Part shown: one piece after another, positions 1 through 12,180 of the stretch | Layout: the number at the start of each line of letters is the position of its first letter | Numbering within the stretch: position 1 is the first letter of the stretch | NCBI RefSeq assembly: GCF_958295425.1 | Contig: NC_081146.1 | Span: forward strand, 7,317,649 to 7,381,648 | Direction of reading: 5' to 3' | Source: Solea solea | Lineage: Eukaryota; Chordata; Actinopteri; Pleuronectiformes; Soleidae | Length of the DNA: 64,000 bases | Translations under genes and position numbers: made by a program | The notes under the pieces: generated by a model | What the model was told of the DNA's origin: nothing | Seen by the model: only the letters and a program-made list of their open reading frames with translations | Database searches by the model: none

Positions 1-525
1 TGGACAAAACCTTTCGTCAACATAAAGCTGAATTACACAACAACACAAACAGTGGACCCAAATATTTCTGTAAATATAAAAGTACGAATCAAAAGTTCTG
101 ATCGATGAGCTCAAGCCAAAAACATATTAATGCTCATAATTTGCCTCTTGGATGGGGAAGTGTGGATGTGTGTGGGACAGGATGGTCTGAAGAGGAGATG
201 AAAGAAAATGTGCTTTATAATTTCATAACGTCTTCCTGTTGTGAAATGCCGCTCTTGTAAATATATATTTATGCAAACAAAGTAAAACAAAACGTGTGAA
301 AATGTGATCCAAAAAAACAATAATAAAAAAAAAACACCTACCAGAAAATATGTTTAGACCAAACCTGTCAGCCTGCAAACATCTGCTGATAAGAAGACCT
401 GTTTGACATGTAAATTGTTCATTTGCACAAGTGTGAGTTGATTACATTGAGTTACCACATCACTGGGAGGGTCCCAGCAACTGCTGCTGCTGCTCTCCCA
501 CACAACAACATTGCAAAAGTGCCGG

Positions 526-528
<3 letters not shown>

Positions 529-571
<43 letters not shown>
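529..571. repeat. (AC)n microsatellite
   Basis: About 21 uninterrupted AC units following GGACCC. Confidence 0.95.
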
Positions 572-573
<2 letters not shown>

Positions 574-954
574 ATATGTCGCAAAACTAACTGATCTCGA
601 TCAGTTCCCTCTTCCTGTGCTCAGTAAAGATGGTCGACCACTAGAGCAGAGTAAAACTGTCACGGCAGAGATGAGGCACAAAAACACAGCGTGTCGAAGC
701 AGAAAGACGACAATCAGAGGACAAGTCATCGATGTGTCACCTTCCTGACAAATCAATGACACGGGAGGGAGCGGAGGAGGTTTGATTTTACTGTAAATAC
801 AGTCCATGAATGTGAACTTCACAGTAACTTTTGGGAGGAGCTTGTGGTCCAGCTTACTGGTGCATCACCCACTGCTGTGCGTGTGCACGACAACAAACAT
901 ATGATTAAACTACCGATTAATTGACTTTTTTTCTTTTATTGGTGGAGGGTTACT

Positions 955-1190
955 GAAGGAAGAATGGGCCCTTTGCACAGCAGCCATTTAAAAAGGCCAC
1001 AGTGGGAAAATCACAGGTGTTGTCATCAAATTAATGACGACACGGTTCCACACGGTCCTGACTGTTTTGAACTGAACAGAGGCAACATCAGTGTGATCAG
1101 TAACACCTGTGTGCTTCTCCTGCTGAAAAGGGCCCAATATGAAACATTGTGCAGTTCAATGAATGGGCTTGATCCAAAAAGAACAGCATT
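955..1190 (+). repeat. Dispersed repeat, copy 1 (second copy at 31925-32180)
   Basis: The blocks TTTGCACAGCAGCCATTT, GAATCACAGGTGT-like, GTCCTGA, AACAGAG and GTGCTTCTCCTGCT occur in the same order and orientation at 31953-32146. The two stretches are diverged copies of one interspersed repeat. The short open frame through this copy is not a gene. Confidence 0.7.
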
Positions 1191-1789
1191 TAAAATTATG
1201 TTTCATAAAGTCAAAATTAACACATTTAGCCCAGTGGTTCCCATTAATCACTGCAATTAATTTCAACTATATAATGAATTATTAAAAAAAATAAATAAAT
1301 AAAAAATTAAGGCAATTAATGCAGCTTTGGTTGGTTTGCTTCCTGTGGTGGACGACCTTTGACCACAGATGCCACCACACCATCGCAAGAAGACGCCGCT
1401 CTGCACCTCAACACCTTCACTAACTCAAGGTGGAAGGGAATAATGACGGAGTTTACATTTTTAAATGTTTTCAGCCAGTGTTGATGGAGCGAGTGTACAT
1501 TAGTCATGGATGGATAACGAAACGCACAAGTCAGAAGCTAATTGATACTCTCTTTGCTACCTAAATATTATATTTATATAAAATGTGTATCATAGGGGAC
1601 AATAGACTGAAAGAATCACCAGGAACTTTTGTGTCACGAATACACAAACACAGATGAAGCTTCAGTGAGAACAGGTCGTCACTCTGACCGGAGACCACTG
1701 GATTTCTGTGAGTAATAAACACTTTGGCATCACAACAATCTCCGCTGTTTAAAATGATAAACTGTGAGTAAAACAGCGTCACCATAATA

Positions 1790-1914
1790 ATAACAATAAC
1801 AACAACAATAATAATAATTATTATTATTATTATCATAATAATAATAGTTATTGTTATTATGATCATAATAATAATAATAATAGTTATTGTTATTATTATC
1901 ATAATAATAATAAT
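1790..1914. repeat. ATT/AAC trinucleotide array with internal palindromes
   Basis: ATA/ATT/AAC triplets switch strand sense several times (AATAATAATTATTATTATT), so the array can fold into hairpins. The block GTTATTGTTATTAT occurs twice. Confidence 0.9.
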
Positions 1915-3025
1915 AACAACAGACGTGTGAACATAATAAAGGTTTTTCTTCCAGATACTGATGGTTCTTTAATTTGGCCTGATCTTTGTTTTTCGGTTAA
2001 TGTGAACACAGTAAATATACACAGCATATAACTTCCATCTGGTTGAAAGAAAGATGGTCTTGTCATTTTTCCCAAGGGTAAAAAGCCACCATTTGCCGCT
2101 GGGGTTCCCCTTTGAAGAGCACATTTAAAAGTGGTCAGTTCCAGCATTATCCACGCCCCCGAACTGCTTCAGTTTGGGTACTTATTCTCACTTTCCCTGA
2201 AGCATTGTCTCACTGTACCTATTTATGATAACCGCCCTCTCGATGTGTACAGAAACAATCACGACGTTACTAGAAGGGCTGAATCATGAACCTTCAAACG
2301 ACCTGTAGCTTCTCACTCTGCTCTGACTCTTTACAAGAAGAACAGTCTCAGCCTGCTGCTGCTGACGGGCTCACGCTGGGGCGGCGTGGGCTGCGAGGCT
2401 GGTGGTCGAGAGTGAGTGAGGAATGTCAAACGCGACAGAACCTCATGACTAAAAAGAGGAAATGGCACATACATAACTTCCTCTATTGACACAAATCAAG
2501 TGGGCGCAAGACTTAACTGTAGTAGTGGCAGATTACGGACAGTGTGTAGTCACCCCAGTGTCACTACTGCCTTCATGTGAAGAAACATCCACCATATGGT
2601 GAAAACCCCCGTTTGTCCAGATGTCAAAGGCTACGGTCATGCCTTTTTAAGTTATTCTAGACAAAACTACTGAATGAAATATTTTTCTTCGTTGCTTTGC
2701 AGGTAAAGTGATGAGCACAGCCTTTTTTTTTCCAAGTTACAATTATTAAAGTAAGACAAGGAAATCTCTCTCAATAGTTGGAGGTTGCAGGAGGGAACAA
2801 AGTTCACCTGAGAAAAACGGTGAGACACCTTCAAATATGAAAAAAGAGGCCAAAACAGAAACCTGTACTTCTTTCAAGTGCCACGTTCTCTCTTTCTCTC
2901 CCCACCTTCCTCCCACTCAGAGTGTATGAAACTGAAAGGCCAATGTCTGAAAAGGGGGAATTTATAAGGGCTTACATGCCCTAATTAAAGCATTTCCTGG
3001 AACTGTGTGTAGCATGCACATGCAT

Positions 3026-3080
3026 GTGTCTGTGTGAGTGTGTGAGTGTCTGTATGTGTTTGTGTGTGTGTGTGTGTGTT
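3026..3080. repeat. (GT)n-rich microsatellite
   Basis: Interrupted GT array ending in about 10 perfect GT units. Confidence 0.85.
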
Positions 3081-3439
3081 CCTCATCTGACAGACCACTC
3101 AATGACACTTCCCCCTACCCTCCAGTTGGACACATGGTAGTCACACACCAGCGAAGCTATGGTCACATGATTTTTCACACCAACAAGCACACAAACGATT
3201 ATTGTATCCTATTGTTGGTCAATAACATTTCCTTTAGTGTATTCTTCCATTTTTCATGGCCGAGAATTAGTTTTTTCCTAGAATGTGTCATTTACAAACA
3301 CATTTTCACTTGTTCTCTAATGATGAACGATCTATGCTGATGTATATCCGCATCATGAGGTTTACATTAAAGAAATCCGTGGTTAAGATATTCTTAATAC
3401 AGTCTCAATAGTTTTTTAGATTACCTGTTTTACAGGAAG

Positions 3440-3600
3440 TTTGTCTACCATGGGTCAACCATTTTATCCTACACATGAGGGTCACGGGAGGAACTGGAGT
3501 CATATTCCAGCTGATGTAGGGCAAAATGGGGGATAAACCCTGGACAGGGTTGGCCAACTCCCTGAGATCCACTTTTCACTCCCACACAAGCAAGTTCCTT
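3440..3600 (-). repeat. Fragment of tRNA-headed teleost repeat
   Basis: Shares the order ATTTTATCCTACAC-ATGAGGGTC, CAGCTGATGTAGGGC, GGATAAACCCTGGACAGG with the fuller copies at 11430-11730 and 49378-49745; 5'-truncated and diverged. Confidence 0.6.
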
Positions 3601-4549
3601 TCGTCGACCACTACACTTTAACTGGAATTAAATTCAGGAAATGAATCTGCTGAAAAATAACAGAATAAAGAATCAAGAGCATTATTGTTGATTCATTATT
3701 CTAAACACACATGGCCTTACTCCCACCTTACTGAGTACATTATTGATAAGAGGAATCAGCAATTGTGCTGAGACCAAGTCAGAAATGTGGTACCGTCCCT
3801 GACAGATTATAAAAATGTATATTTTTCCCAGTTGACTTTAATTATCAGGGTTTTATATTAGTGTTTCCCCAAAGCTGAAGAATGTCTAATGTGTCGTTAT
3901 CTTTGTCCATAAGATTTTAAAGCTTCCCAAAAGCACTGCTGCTTTGTGCATATTAACCAATACATTAAACACAGACAGATAGCCGGGTTTAAACACAAGT
4001 TTATTTTTGGCATCATTCCGGAGGCATCTTTAAAAGCCGATAGCAGTTAATAGAGCGCCTGCAGTCAACAAACCACAGTGGAGTTAACTTCCAGTTTGCC
4101 TATAAAATATTTAAATGTTTGACCACTTTATTCGGCTCATATTGTTTTTTCAAGGACAAGGAATGACCTCAAGAAGCCCGGCCCCTTCCACTCTTACAAC
4201 CATAAATGAGGTTAAACCTCCCCCCCCCCCAGCTTAGTGTTTGTAAAGTAAAGAAAGAAAAATATGATTATAGTTGTGTTAAAACATGACAGAGACATCA
4301 AACTACTCACTTATATAATGTAATGATTAGAACTTAACGGTTTCCAACAAGTGTTTTTAAATTCAATTAATTAGAACAGAGGACAATGATGCCAGCCTTT
4401 GTGATGCTATATGCTAATTGTGGTTGGTGATTCAAATTCCTATTTCGATCCAACAAAGATTCATCATTTAGCCTTAGGAATCAAGTGATATTTGCAGAAT
4501 ATACACAGAATATTCCTTGTACTTCTCAGAGGGAGGGTATAGTTTTCAT

Positions 4550-4919
4550 TAGAGCTGCAACTAACGATTATTTTCATAATCGATTAATCTGTCGATTATT
4601 TTCACGGTGAATTGAGTAATTGTTTGGTCCATAAAATGTCAGAAAATGTTAAAAAAAAAAAAAACCTTGATCAGTGTTTGTCAAACCTGGAAATGATGAT
4701 GTTCTCAAATGTCCAAAATGATTCACTTTTAATGATTTCTTTGTTATCTGGAGCAAAAAAATGGAGAAAATATTCTCATTTAAGAAGCTGAAACAATCAG
4801 AAATCTTGTTTTAATCATGAAAAAAGCTTCAAACCAATGAATCGATCATCCAAATAGTTGACGATTAATTTAGTAATCGATTAATAATCGATGAATTGAT
4901 TTTAATTGTTTCAGCTCTA
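4550..4919. mobile_element. hAT-type MITE with terminal inverted repeats and 8-bp target-site duplication
   Basis: The element begins TAGAGCTGCAACTAACGATT and ends with the inverse CAGCTCTA, with further palindromic AATCGATTA motifs at both ends. It is flanked by GTTTTCAT (4542-4549) and CTTTTCAT (4920-4927), an 8-bp duplication with one mismatch. The YARNG-like terminus and 8-bp duplication are hAT traits. At 370 bp with no coding capacity it is non-autonomous. A worn partial relative seems to be present at 62817-62940. Confidence 0.8.
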
Positions 4920-5121
4920 CTTTTCATTTATTCATTTTCACTTTTTTTATTTAAAGTATCTGTGGTGATGTTAATTAATGTATTGTACAGAAACACCTGA
5001 ACATGTACTAATTCATTCAATGTGTTTTTGACTTTATGAGAGTTCACATTACCTGGTAGCTCAATAATGTTTTAGTGCAAAACAAGGCAACCATGAAACA
5101 ATTTCTCACTTCACGTGTGTA

Positions 5122-5320
5122 AGCGGCGCGGTGGTGCAGTGGTTGGCACTGGTGCTGAATCCCAGTTCAACAAGAGGCCTTTGTGTGTGGAGTTTGCATG
5201 TTCTCTATATGTGTGTGTGCTTGACTTTTCTTCCTCCCACAGTTCAAAGACAGATGCAGATCCTGAATCCTGGCTCTGACCCAACAGCTGGGACTGAACC
5301 AAATGTACAGCACTTTAGAT
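5122..5320 (+). repeat. Fragment of tRNA-headed teleost repeat, plus orientation
   Basis: Contains GGCGCGGTGGTGCAGTGGTT, an A-box-like start, and GGCCTTTGTGTGTGGAGTTT plus GCATGTTCTC, the reverse-complement counterpart of blocks at 49630-49745. The B-box region is damaged. Confidence 0.65.
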
Positions 5321-6826
5321 AATGGATTCACGTATGTACCCGCATGATGTGCTAATTACCATCTTTAGAACAAATAGTTTGGGGTCCTGAACACAGCCCT
5401 GGTGGTAGGCTGATGGCAACGAACGACGCCCACAATTTTTCTTTCGCACTCGCACACACCACATGACAGTAGCTGACAATCAGCCAACACATACTAGGAA
5501 ATGACTTTCTTTACTAGCAGGTGGTGGTACTCTGTATTCATCATTGAAAAAGGGAACCTGGAAGACCAACCACTGACTAACTACAGCAGAGCCACCTCAG
5601 CTTTGTTTTATTACATCCACGTCAATTAGGGAAGGAATGGAAGACGGTAGAATGCCGCTATTGTGAAATAAACTCTTAATACCAGCACTGCCTGGTTAAA
5701 ACCAGACTTTTAGTTAGTCCAACTGAAACTGTACTAAATCCAATTTCTCCAATCCAACACGTTCAAGACCTAAACTGGTGAAATCTTTCACAGTGCAGAG
5801 CGGTGAGAAAAACCTAGTGAATTCCAGACCTGTGCATTTTGGAATGAGAAGACTGTTCTGTCAACTTCAAAAATGTAATAATTTGTGGAGATAATGAACG
5901 GGAGAAAGACTCTGACAGGTGCTTGACATGGTGCCAACTAGCTACCAGGTCCAGTATATCGCCACCTAGCACATTTCTATCAATAAATCGATTCCCTGCT
6001 AGTCGTTGTATGGCACGAGGACGGTCGTCCAATTCAGTGTCATAGTTGAGTTACAGATGTAGCCTTTAAATGTGCATGGAAACACAGTGAATGACTCAAA
6101 CTTGGGCCCTAAAGCATCGTAAACATCCAAGTATGCTTGAAACAACTGTCAAATCTGAGTTCATGCAACCACTAACCATTCTTCCCAAAAAGTGTTTCCA
6201 CACTCCTTGAGTGTACAAACGAGTGCAACACCGTAAATCAACAGAGACCTTCAGAGTGTGCCATTTTCCACATTTGTCTCTTTGATGCCACACCTTTGAA
6301 CGCAGCGCTGTTAAGGGAGCATACTTTGTATACTTTGGTGCCTGGTGCATGGTCAAATAGCTTCAGAAACCTCCTCCCGCCACACCTTTCCAAAACCAAC
6401 AATCAATCTCAATAAATTTCACTCCTCGCAGTCAAGACGCCTCTCTCTCTCTCTCGACCTTTTCATTCATTCATTCATTCCACAAGTGCTTCTGCTCCTT
6501 TTCATGTTCACACATGAGAGCAGTGCAATGAAAGTCTTGGAGGAGAGAAAACATGCACCATTATCCCCACTTATAGAGACTTATCTCATCTCACCACTCT
6601 GACAAGCAGCGTTTCAGCCCACCTCCACCTTTTTTTTCTCCCCTTTAGACATGTTCAGAATGGTACTTCATAAAAACTAGTGGGCTTAAAGCAAACACGA
6701 TCATCAAGGATATTTAATGTCTATCATACATCATCTACTAGAAAACGCAGAGCTTAAAAAAATCCACGTGATGACTGATCCTGAAACCAGTGGTGTTGTG
6801 TAGAAAACATGTTTTGTGATTCCTAC

Positions 6827-6939
6827 CTCCAGTCCATAAAATCAACAGAAGATGGGTGCCGGATTTCTGTCTCTCTTGCTCACTCCACTCTGTTTTCTTT
6901 GGCTCTTTTTTTGCTCAGTGGTCAGCAGAGGTCATACAC
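6827..6939 (-). other. Candidate second exon of a minus-strand gene leaving the left edge, with possible start codon
   Basis: On the minus strand a pyrimidine-rich acceptor (ctttgccctcag) at 6940 precedes 113 nt that end at a strong donor (CTGGAG, then gtaggaatc). An ATG at 6835-6837 would give Met-Asp-Trp followed by a split codon. This looks like a mostly untranslated exon ending just after the start codon. No downstream coding exon was recognised between 1 and 6826, so the next exon would lie outside the window. The gene cannot be named. The call rests on splice-site shape alone. Confidence 0.3.
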
Positions 6940-8318
6940 CTGAGGGCAAAGACATGGAAGTAATTAAAGATAATAATAATTTTACCTTCTTTTTTTAAAG
7001 CAGAGACCAGTTTAACAGTGGACAAATAGAGTAACAGAGGCTACAAGTTGAACAGCAAGTGTAACTAAGATGCATGAGTCATTTTTTACAGTTTGCTACA
7101 GTTAATGTAGATTAACACACACACAATTTTTTATACTTTATATAAATGTCATCCATAGAGAGGCTGTATAGCATCACAACTTGTATTGTTAATTACAATA
7201 AAGCAGAAAATGCTTGGCAGGTTTGTGTTTGTTTTAAAGGCAGAACTTGTACGATTTAATGAGTTCAACATTATGGCATAATTATATGCACGCATGCGGT
7301 TAAAACCCCTAAAACTTTGGTTGACACTATACACTCTAACCGACAACACCAGCACACAATCTAACTTCAGTAAAATGCTCACATTAAAGACTTCAGGATC
7401 CGTGTTCTCCGTTACGGCTTTAAGACTTGTTTCAGAGGGCAAACTATGTTCAGTAAGGCAATGATAATTGTGGGGTGGGGTGGGGGGGGATTCTCGTCAA
7501 GGAAGACGAAAAAAAGAGACGCAGATAGAAACCAACCGCTTCCTAATTTGACTTCTCATGAAAATAAGTTCTCCAACAGACAGCAGGGTGAAGAAAGCAC
7601 ACACACACACACACCAACATGCTGTAGCGAGGTGATGGCATTATTTGTTTATGATTTCCAAAGCTCATAAAGAAACATTCAAAAGCAATAAAATGTCTGC
7701 AGACCTGTCATATGTGAATGGAGGGTCAGAGAGAATAAGAGATATCAGCCACATGAAAGAGGCAAGCCTGTTAAAGGCAGCACAGGAGGAGGAGGAGGAG
7801 GGGGGGCGGGGGGGTCATGTCAGGACAGCATGAGCAGGGGATGAGGCACAGATGTCTAATTATGTTGCAGACAAAGTTAAGACAAACAGAGCTGGCATTA
7901 AGAATTTATTTCTGATGGCTCTTCCTTGTGTGACAGAAACCGTCGCCAGTACGTGAGAGCAGCTGAAATGTCCACTCACATGATAATGGTGGTATGTGGC
8001 CCTGACACACAGAATAAGAGCGTGACACAAATACAACTCAGACTATATCTCTCCTGTTAACTGCCCTCACAGTAAAGCCCTTAGATGATCCTCGTCTTGT
8101 AAAACTGAAGCGAGACAGAAAACAAACACTTGAGTTAAATAAAATACTTTGTCAAACACCCGAGCCTAGAAGGCATAAGGCATGAACTACCTGCATGGAC
8201 GCCTAAATATTTAACCGAACAGGCTGTGCCTAAGACAGGGAAACCAAACTCAAGCCAGCTGAGCCTGTTAGGCCGGTCTGTCAGAGGGGCGAGTCAGCTA
8301 CACATCCACCTCAGTAAT

Positions 8319-8319
<1 letters not shown>

Positions 8320-8350
<31 letters not shown>
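8320..8350. repeat. (AC)n microsatellite
   Basis: About 15 AC units. Confidence 0.9.
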
Positions 8351-8354
<4 letters not shown>

Positions 8355-9320
8355 AAGCCCACTGTGGTAGACAGGCTCAGGCCTTATAGCCCAACATTAC
8401 ATTACAGCCTGAGCACGGCCCTGTGGAACACATTATAGAGCAAAGCCACACTGAAATAAGCAGCTACAGTTTGTAGGGCCCCATGTGGACACACAGGGGC
8501 CCCCAAGAGCCCTGGACATTATTAAACTATGTCTAATATGATGTCAAAGGCTTGAAAACCAGCTGCCTGCACTCAGTGTGTGAATGATCAAACGTTGACA
8601 AAGTACTGTGGGAGATGTAAAGGAGGATCCAATCAAATTCCGCTTATTGCCCCATAATGAAGGGCTTGTATCTGCCCTGGGACAGTGCCAGGATTAAAAT
8701 AAAACACTGGGTGCGCCGTGAGGGAGGGTGATGATGCCGTTGTTGTTGTTAATGATGATGATTAACAGACCACTGAAGAGATCATTTAGGTGCAAGAGGG
8801 TAAATCCAATATGAGCAGCAGCGGCGGCGGAGGGAGGTCATGTGCGTGAGAGCCGAGCAGGTGAGTTTTGGATGTCACCCGGTGTTCTTGGCTATTATTA
8901 GAGGCCGAGGCTCCACAAACGCACCCGCCGACCCCCGCAGTCCCCTACCTCACCTGTGCGTGCGCGCGCGCGCACACACACACCTGCTCCAAACACACAC
9001 ACACACACACACACACACAGTCTGTAGGTTTCAGTAAGAGCACACAAAAGACAAAAGTGCGCGACTGTTTTATCATAAAGGGGAATAAAAGTCGACGGGA
9101 GTTACCGAATACTCGTGACGTGAGAGTCCTCCCGTGACCCCGATCAGAACCGGGAGGGAGGAGGAAGGAAGGAAGGAGTGAAGAGGGAGGGAGGGAGGAG
9201 TGAGAGTACAGGCTACAGACTGAGGAAAGCCGGTGCTGTCATGGCACACAGACATGTCACTTCATGAAATCACATGTAACATATAAAGAAGTGTGGCACT
9301 TATGCAGGTGGAGCAGTTAC

Positions 9321-9990
9321 CTGAGCACCGGCGGCTGTGAGTGAGGCACCTGTCCTGACGCGTCGCCTCCCACCTGAGCGACCTCCACACTTCCTGGATC
9401 ACTCAGTCCCACCCTGACTACTTCTTCTTCCACTTCTTCTTCTTCTTCTTTTTTAAATTCTCGCAGCTTTTTGCAGTGTCTCTTCTTCTGTGCTGCCGTC
9501 GTCCTCAGCTCAGCTCCACACACACACACACACACACACACCTGAGCTGCTCCTCTTGACCAAACCGTGCGTCTCTGTGGCGCAGACCTCTGGTCCTCCT
9601 CTCTCCGCGTCTCTCTCTGTCTGACCCCCGGGCTGCTGCCTGCGCTGCTGCTGCTGGCCCACTCCGACTCCCAGCTCCTCCTTTCTGAGAACCAGGAAGC
9701 GGCTTGCCCTACTTACACCCAGCCAGGCGCGGATTGGCTCAGGCAGGGCTGGAGAAGAGACCGCCGGGGTGGGCAGGGCACTCACGGCAGGGGGGGAGGA
9801 GGGAGGGAGAGGACGGTTGGTTTGGGGTCCGGCTCTGGTGCGGATAGGCCAACCGCGATGTCTGTCGCGGGGCTGGTGGCGGAGGGAGGAGAGAGGTGAG
9901 CAGGTTCGAGACCCCGCTCCTCCCACTCTTTCCTTTGGGCATCGCCACTCCAAGGCAGGTGTAGTCACAGAGGGATCCTGCATCAGACAG
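9321..9990 (-). promoter_or_regulatory. GC-rich CpG region, candidate promoter and non-coding first exon (minus strand)
   Basis: The stretch is GC-rich with many CpGs and contains TTC, CA and G-rich runs. It stands out from the AT-rich flanks. On the minus strand it ends in a strong donor (GTGCTCAG, then gtaactgctc) at 9320/9321, which could splice to the acceptor at 6940. Open frames on both strands look compositional, with no recognisable homology. A second CpG-rich patch lies at 8820-8975. Interpretation as a promoter is inference. Confidence 0.35.
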
Positions 9991-11429
9991 GAAGAGACGA
10001 TTCAAGAGAAATGTTCCTTAAAATAAACCACATTACCATAACAGAGGATGATGTACCATCCAAAAACAACAGAACATTCAAAAAAGTTTTTTTCTCCACC
10101 CTTAGATCCATGTTTCTAAGTTTGTTTCATGCAAAGGACCAAACACATGTGTACAAGTAAAGAGATGAAATGCATGTGCATGAAAACATACACAAATAAT
10201 ATAAATGCATTACAAAAACAGACATACTTCACAGCTATACAAAAAAATAATACAATTTTGATAAAATAAGACATAAAAGTAAGGAATGAAAAAAAGAGGA
10301 CATACACTACAGCTATACAGAGAATAAAGAATAGGTTATGAAAATGCAATATACTGATAAACAGAACAACAAAGTAATCCAATCAACAATAATTATTATA
10401 TGCATGGTCATGCAGATGCAGAGTTGCAGGGATGTGCATGTTCAGTCTGTGAGAGACAGCAGATGTGTTGTAAAGTCTTATGGCCTGTGGCAGGAACGAT
10501 TTCCTGTCACAGTCCGTGTGACAGTGAAGAACCTGCTCACAGAGACTCGTGCAGCTCCACTGTCTCTCCAGTGTGTGGATCACATGATACCAGCATGATA
10601 ACAGGACTGAGCTGTCGCAGAGGATTCAAGTTTAAACGCTCCTTGTCGTGACAAATGAAACTTGTCAAGGATGCGTCACGTCCAGTGTGAAGGCAGAAGA
10701 GGAGTCAACATCAGAACAGCAGGGACTTTTTATGGTGACTTTGGCAAAACACTCAGACACACTGACATCTGTGAGCATTTTTTTCCCCAGTGAGAAGAGT
10801 GATGTATATGTTCTTTTGTGACACAAGCACAGATACTAACCAGCAGCCTTATTTTGCTGAAGAGAGAGAAAAAAATCTAGTCTTTGTCAAGCGTACGCAT
10901 CCTGTTTGAAGTGGTTATGAGGCTGGGATTCACCTCGCTCCTTCAAAAGTTTGAGTCTCATCTTCGTCAACTGTTGCTCCTGGAATGTGTTTCAGTGGGT
11001 TTGAAGTGAAGCTGCAGGAAGTCTATATATAATTTTGTGGTGAGCTCAGTCAGCCCACCCATTACCACCCCCTAACCTTAAATCTGTGCTTGCTCTGTGG
11101 TTGTGCTACCAGACAAAGACCCTAAAATACATATGCAGCTCTGACTTATTCATAAAGCAAAGGTTTAGTTCCCAATCCGAGTCCTCCCTCCATGATATGA
11201 AAGGTCATAAATATGGGGAAATTGTTGCAGCTACACTTCTGCTGCTGCTGCTTATCAGGTAGAAGTAAAAATACATATATTTAAAATGGACACAGTCAGA
11301 GTGTGTGTACTGCATTATGTTGCGATAACTTAGGCTTTTAGTTGGTTAAGAAAGACGTTTGGTATGTCTTGAGCTGCAACATTCTCCTCTGACATGTATC
11401 GTGAAGCTAATATGAATATATTTAATCGT

Positions 11430-11730
11430 CTATCACTTTATCCCCCACATGAGGGTCAATCCCGGCTGACATACAGTAGGCTAAAAGGCGGGATTCACCC
11501 TGGACAGGTCAGCAGTCCATCACAGGGAGACAAACAACCATTCACTCTCACATTCACCCCTACAGTCAGTTTAGTGTGTCAAATTAACCTCTGCATGTTT
11601 TTGGACTGTGTAAGGAAACAGAAGAACCCAGAGTAAACCCTCACTCACACTGGGAAAACATGCCAGCTCGACACAGAAAGGGGTGCAAACCAGTGACCCT
11701 CTTGCTGTGAGGCAACAGCTATAGCCACAA
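11430..11730 (-). repeat. tRNA-headed teleost interspersed repeat, diverged copy
   Basis: Blocks CACATGAGGGTC, CACCCTGGACAGGTC, AGTCCATCACAGGG, ACAAACAACCATTCACTCTC and GCATGTTTTTGGACTGTG are shared with the fuller copy at 49378-49745 in the same orientation. Confidence 0.8.
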
Positions 11731-12074
11731 GTCTGCAGTGTGAAGCCAGATTATATGAAATGTCTAAAAATATGAGAAACACAAGTAAATTCAAGTATTT
11801 TAATATCATACTACAGTGTAGCACTGCTACTTTCTAGTGTCAAATTCTGCATAAGCCCTTCACTTAAAATCCTGGATATTATAAAAACTGTCAAGTGAAG
11901 GTAGTGCAGCTTGGAAATGCCAAAATAAAATCCAGAGAGCCTTCAGGCTGTTGTTTTTGTTGATGGATGCATTTAACATCACAGCAATTCCAGTGATTAA
12001 ACTTGCAGGATTCTCGTTCATCCACATCATAGTTCAAATGCCTTTAAATGAGTACTGGACTTACAGGCTTTGTT

Positions 12075-12180
12075 CTTTGTTTCATCTCTCATCTAAGAGG
12101 CTTCTTCAGTTGTTTACAGAGGAACAGGTGAAATGTCTTTAAGAAATCCACCAGTCCAGTTGCTGCTGATTCAATGACAC
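12075..12180 (+). repeat. Dispersed repeat (second copy at 57660-57790)
   Basis: TCTCTCATCTAAGAGGCTTCTTCAG-type block followed by GTGAAATGTCTTTAAG and CAGTCCAGTTGC also appears at 57660-57790. The family was not identified with certainty. Confidence 0.6.

Larger units (their letters stand above)
1..6826. other. No recognised gene; possible first intron of a gene off the left edge
   Basis: No conserved reading frame was recognised on either strand. The segment holds microsatellites (529-571, 1790-1914, 3026-3080), the repeat copy at 955-1190, fragments of a tRNA-headed repeat (3440-3600, 5122-5320) and a hAT-type MITE (4550-4919). Between these I see no structure. Confidence 0.6.

Noticed and set aside
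1561..1902. 113-codon minus-strand frame rich in Ile
   Set aside because: Translation of an ATT/ATA microsatellite.
6835..6837. Connexin start (Met-Asp-Trp)
   Set aside because: Connexins have Met-(Gly)-Asp-Trp but usually an uninterrupted coding exon; here a splice donor follows after 11 nt and no connexin sequence is present.
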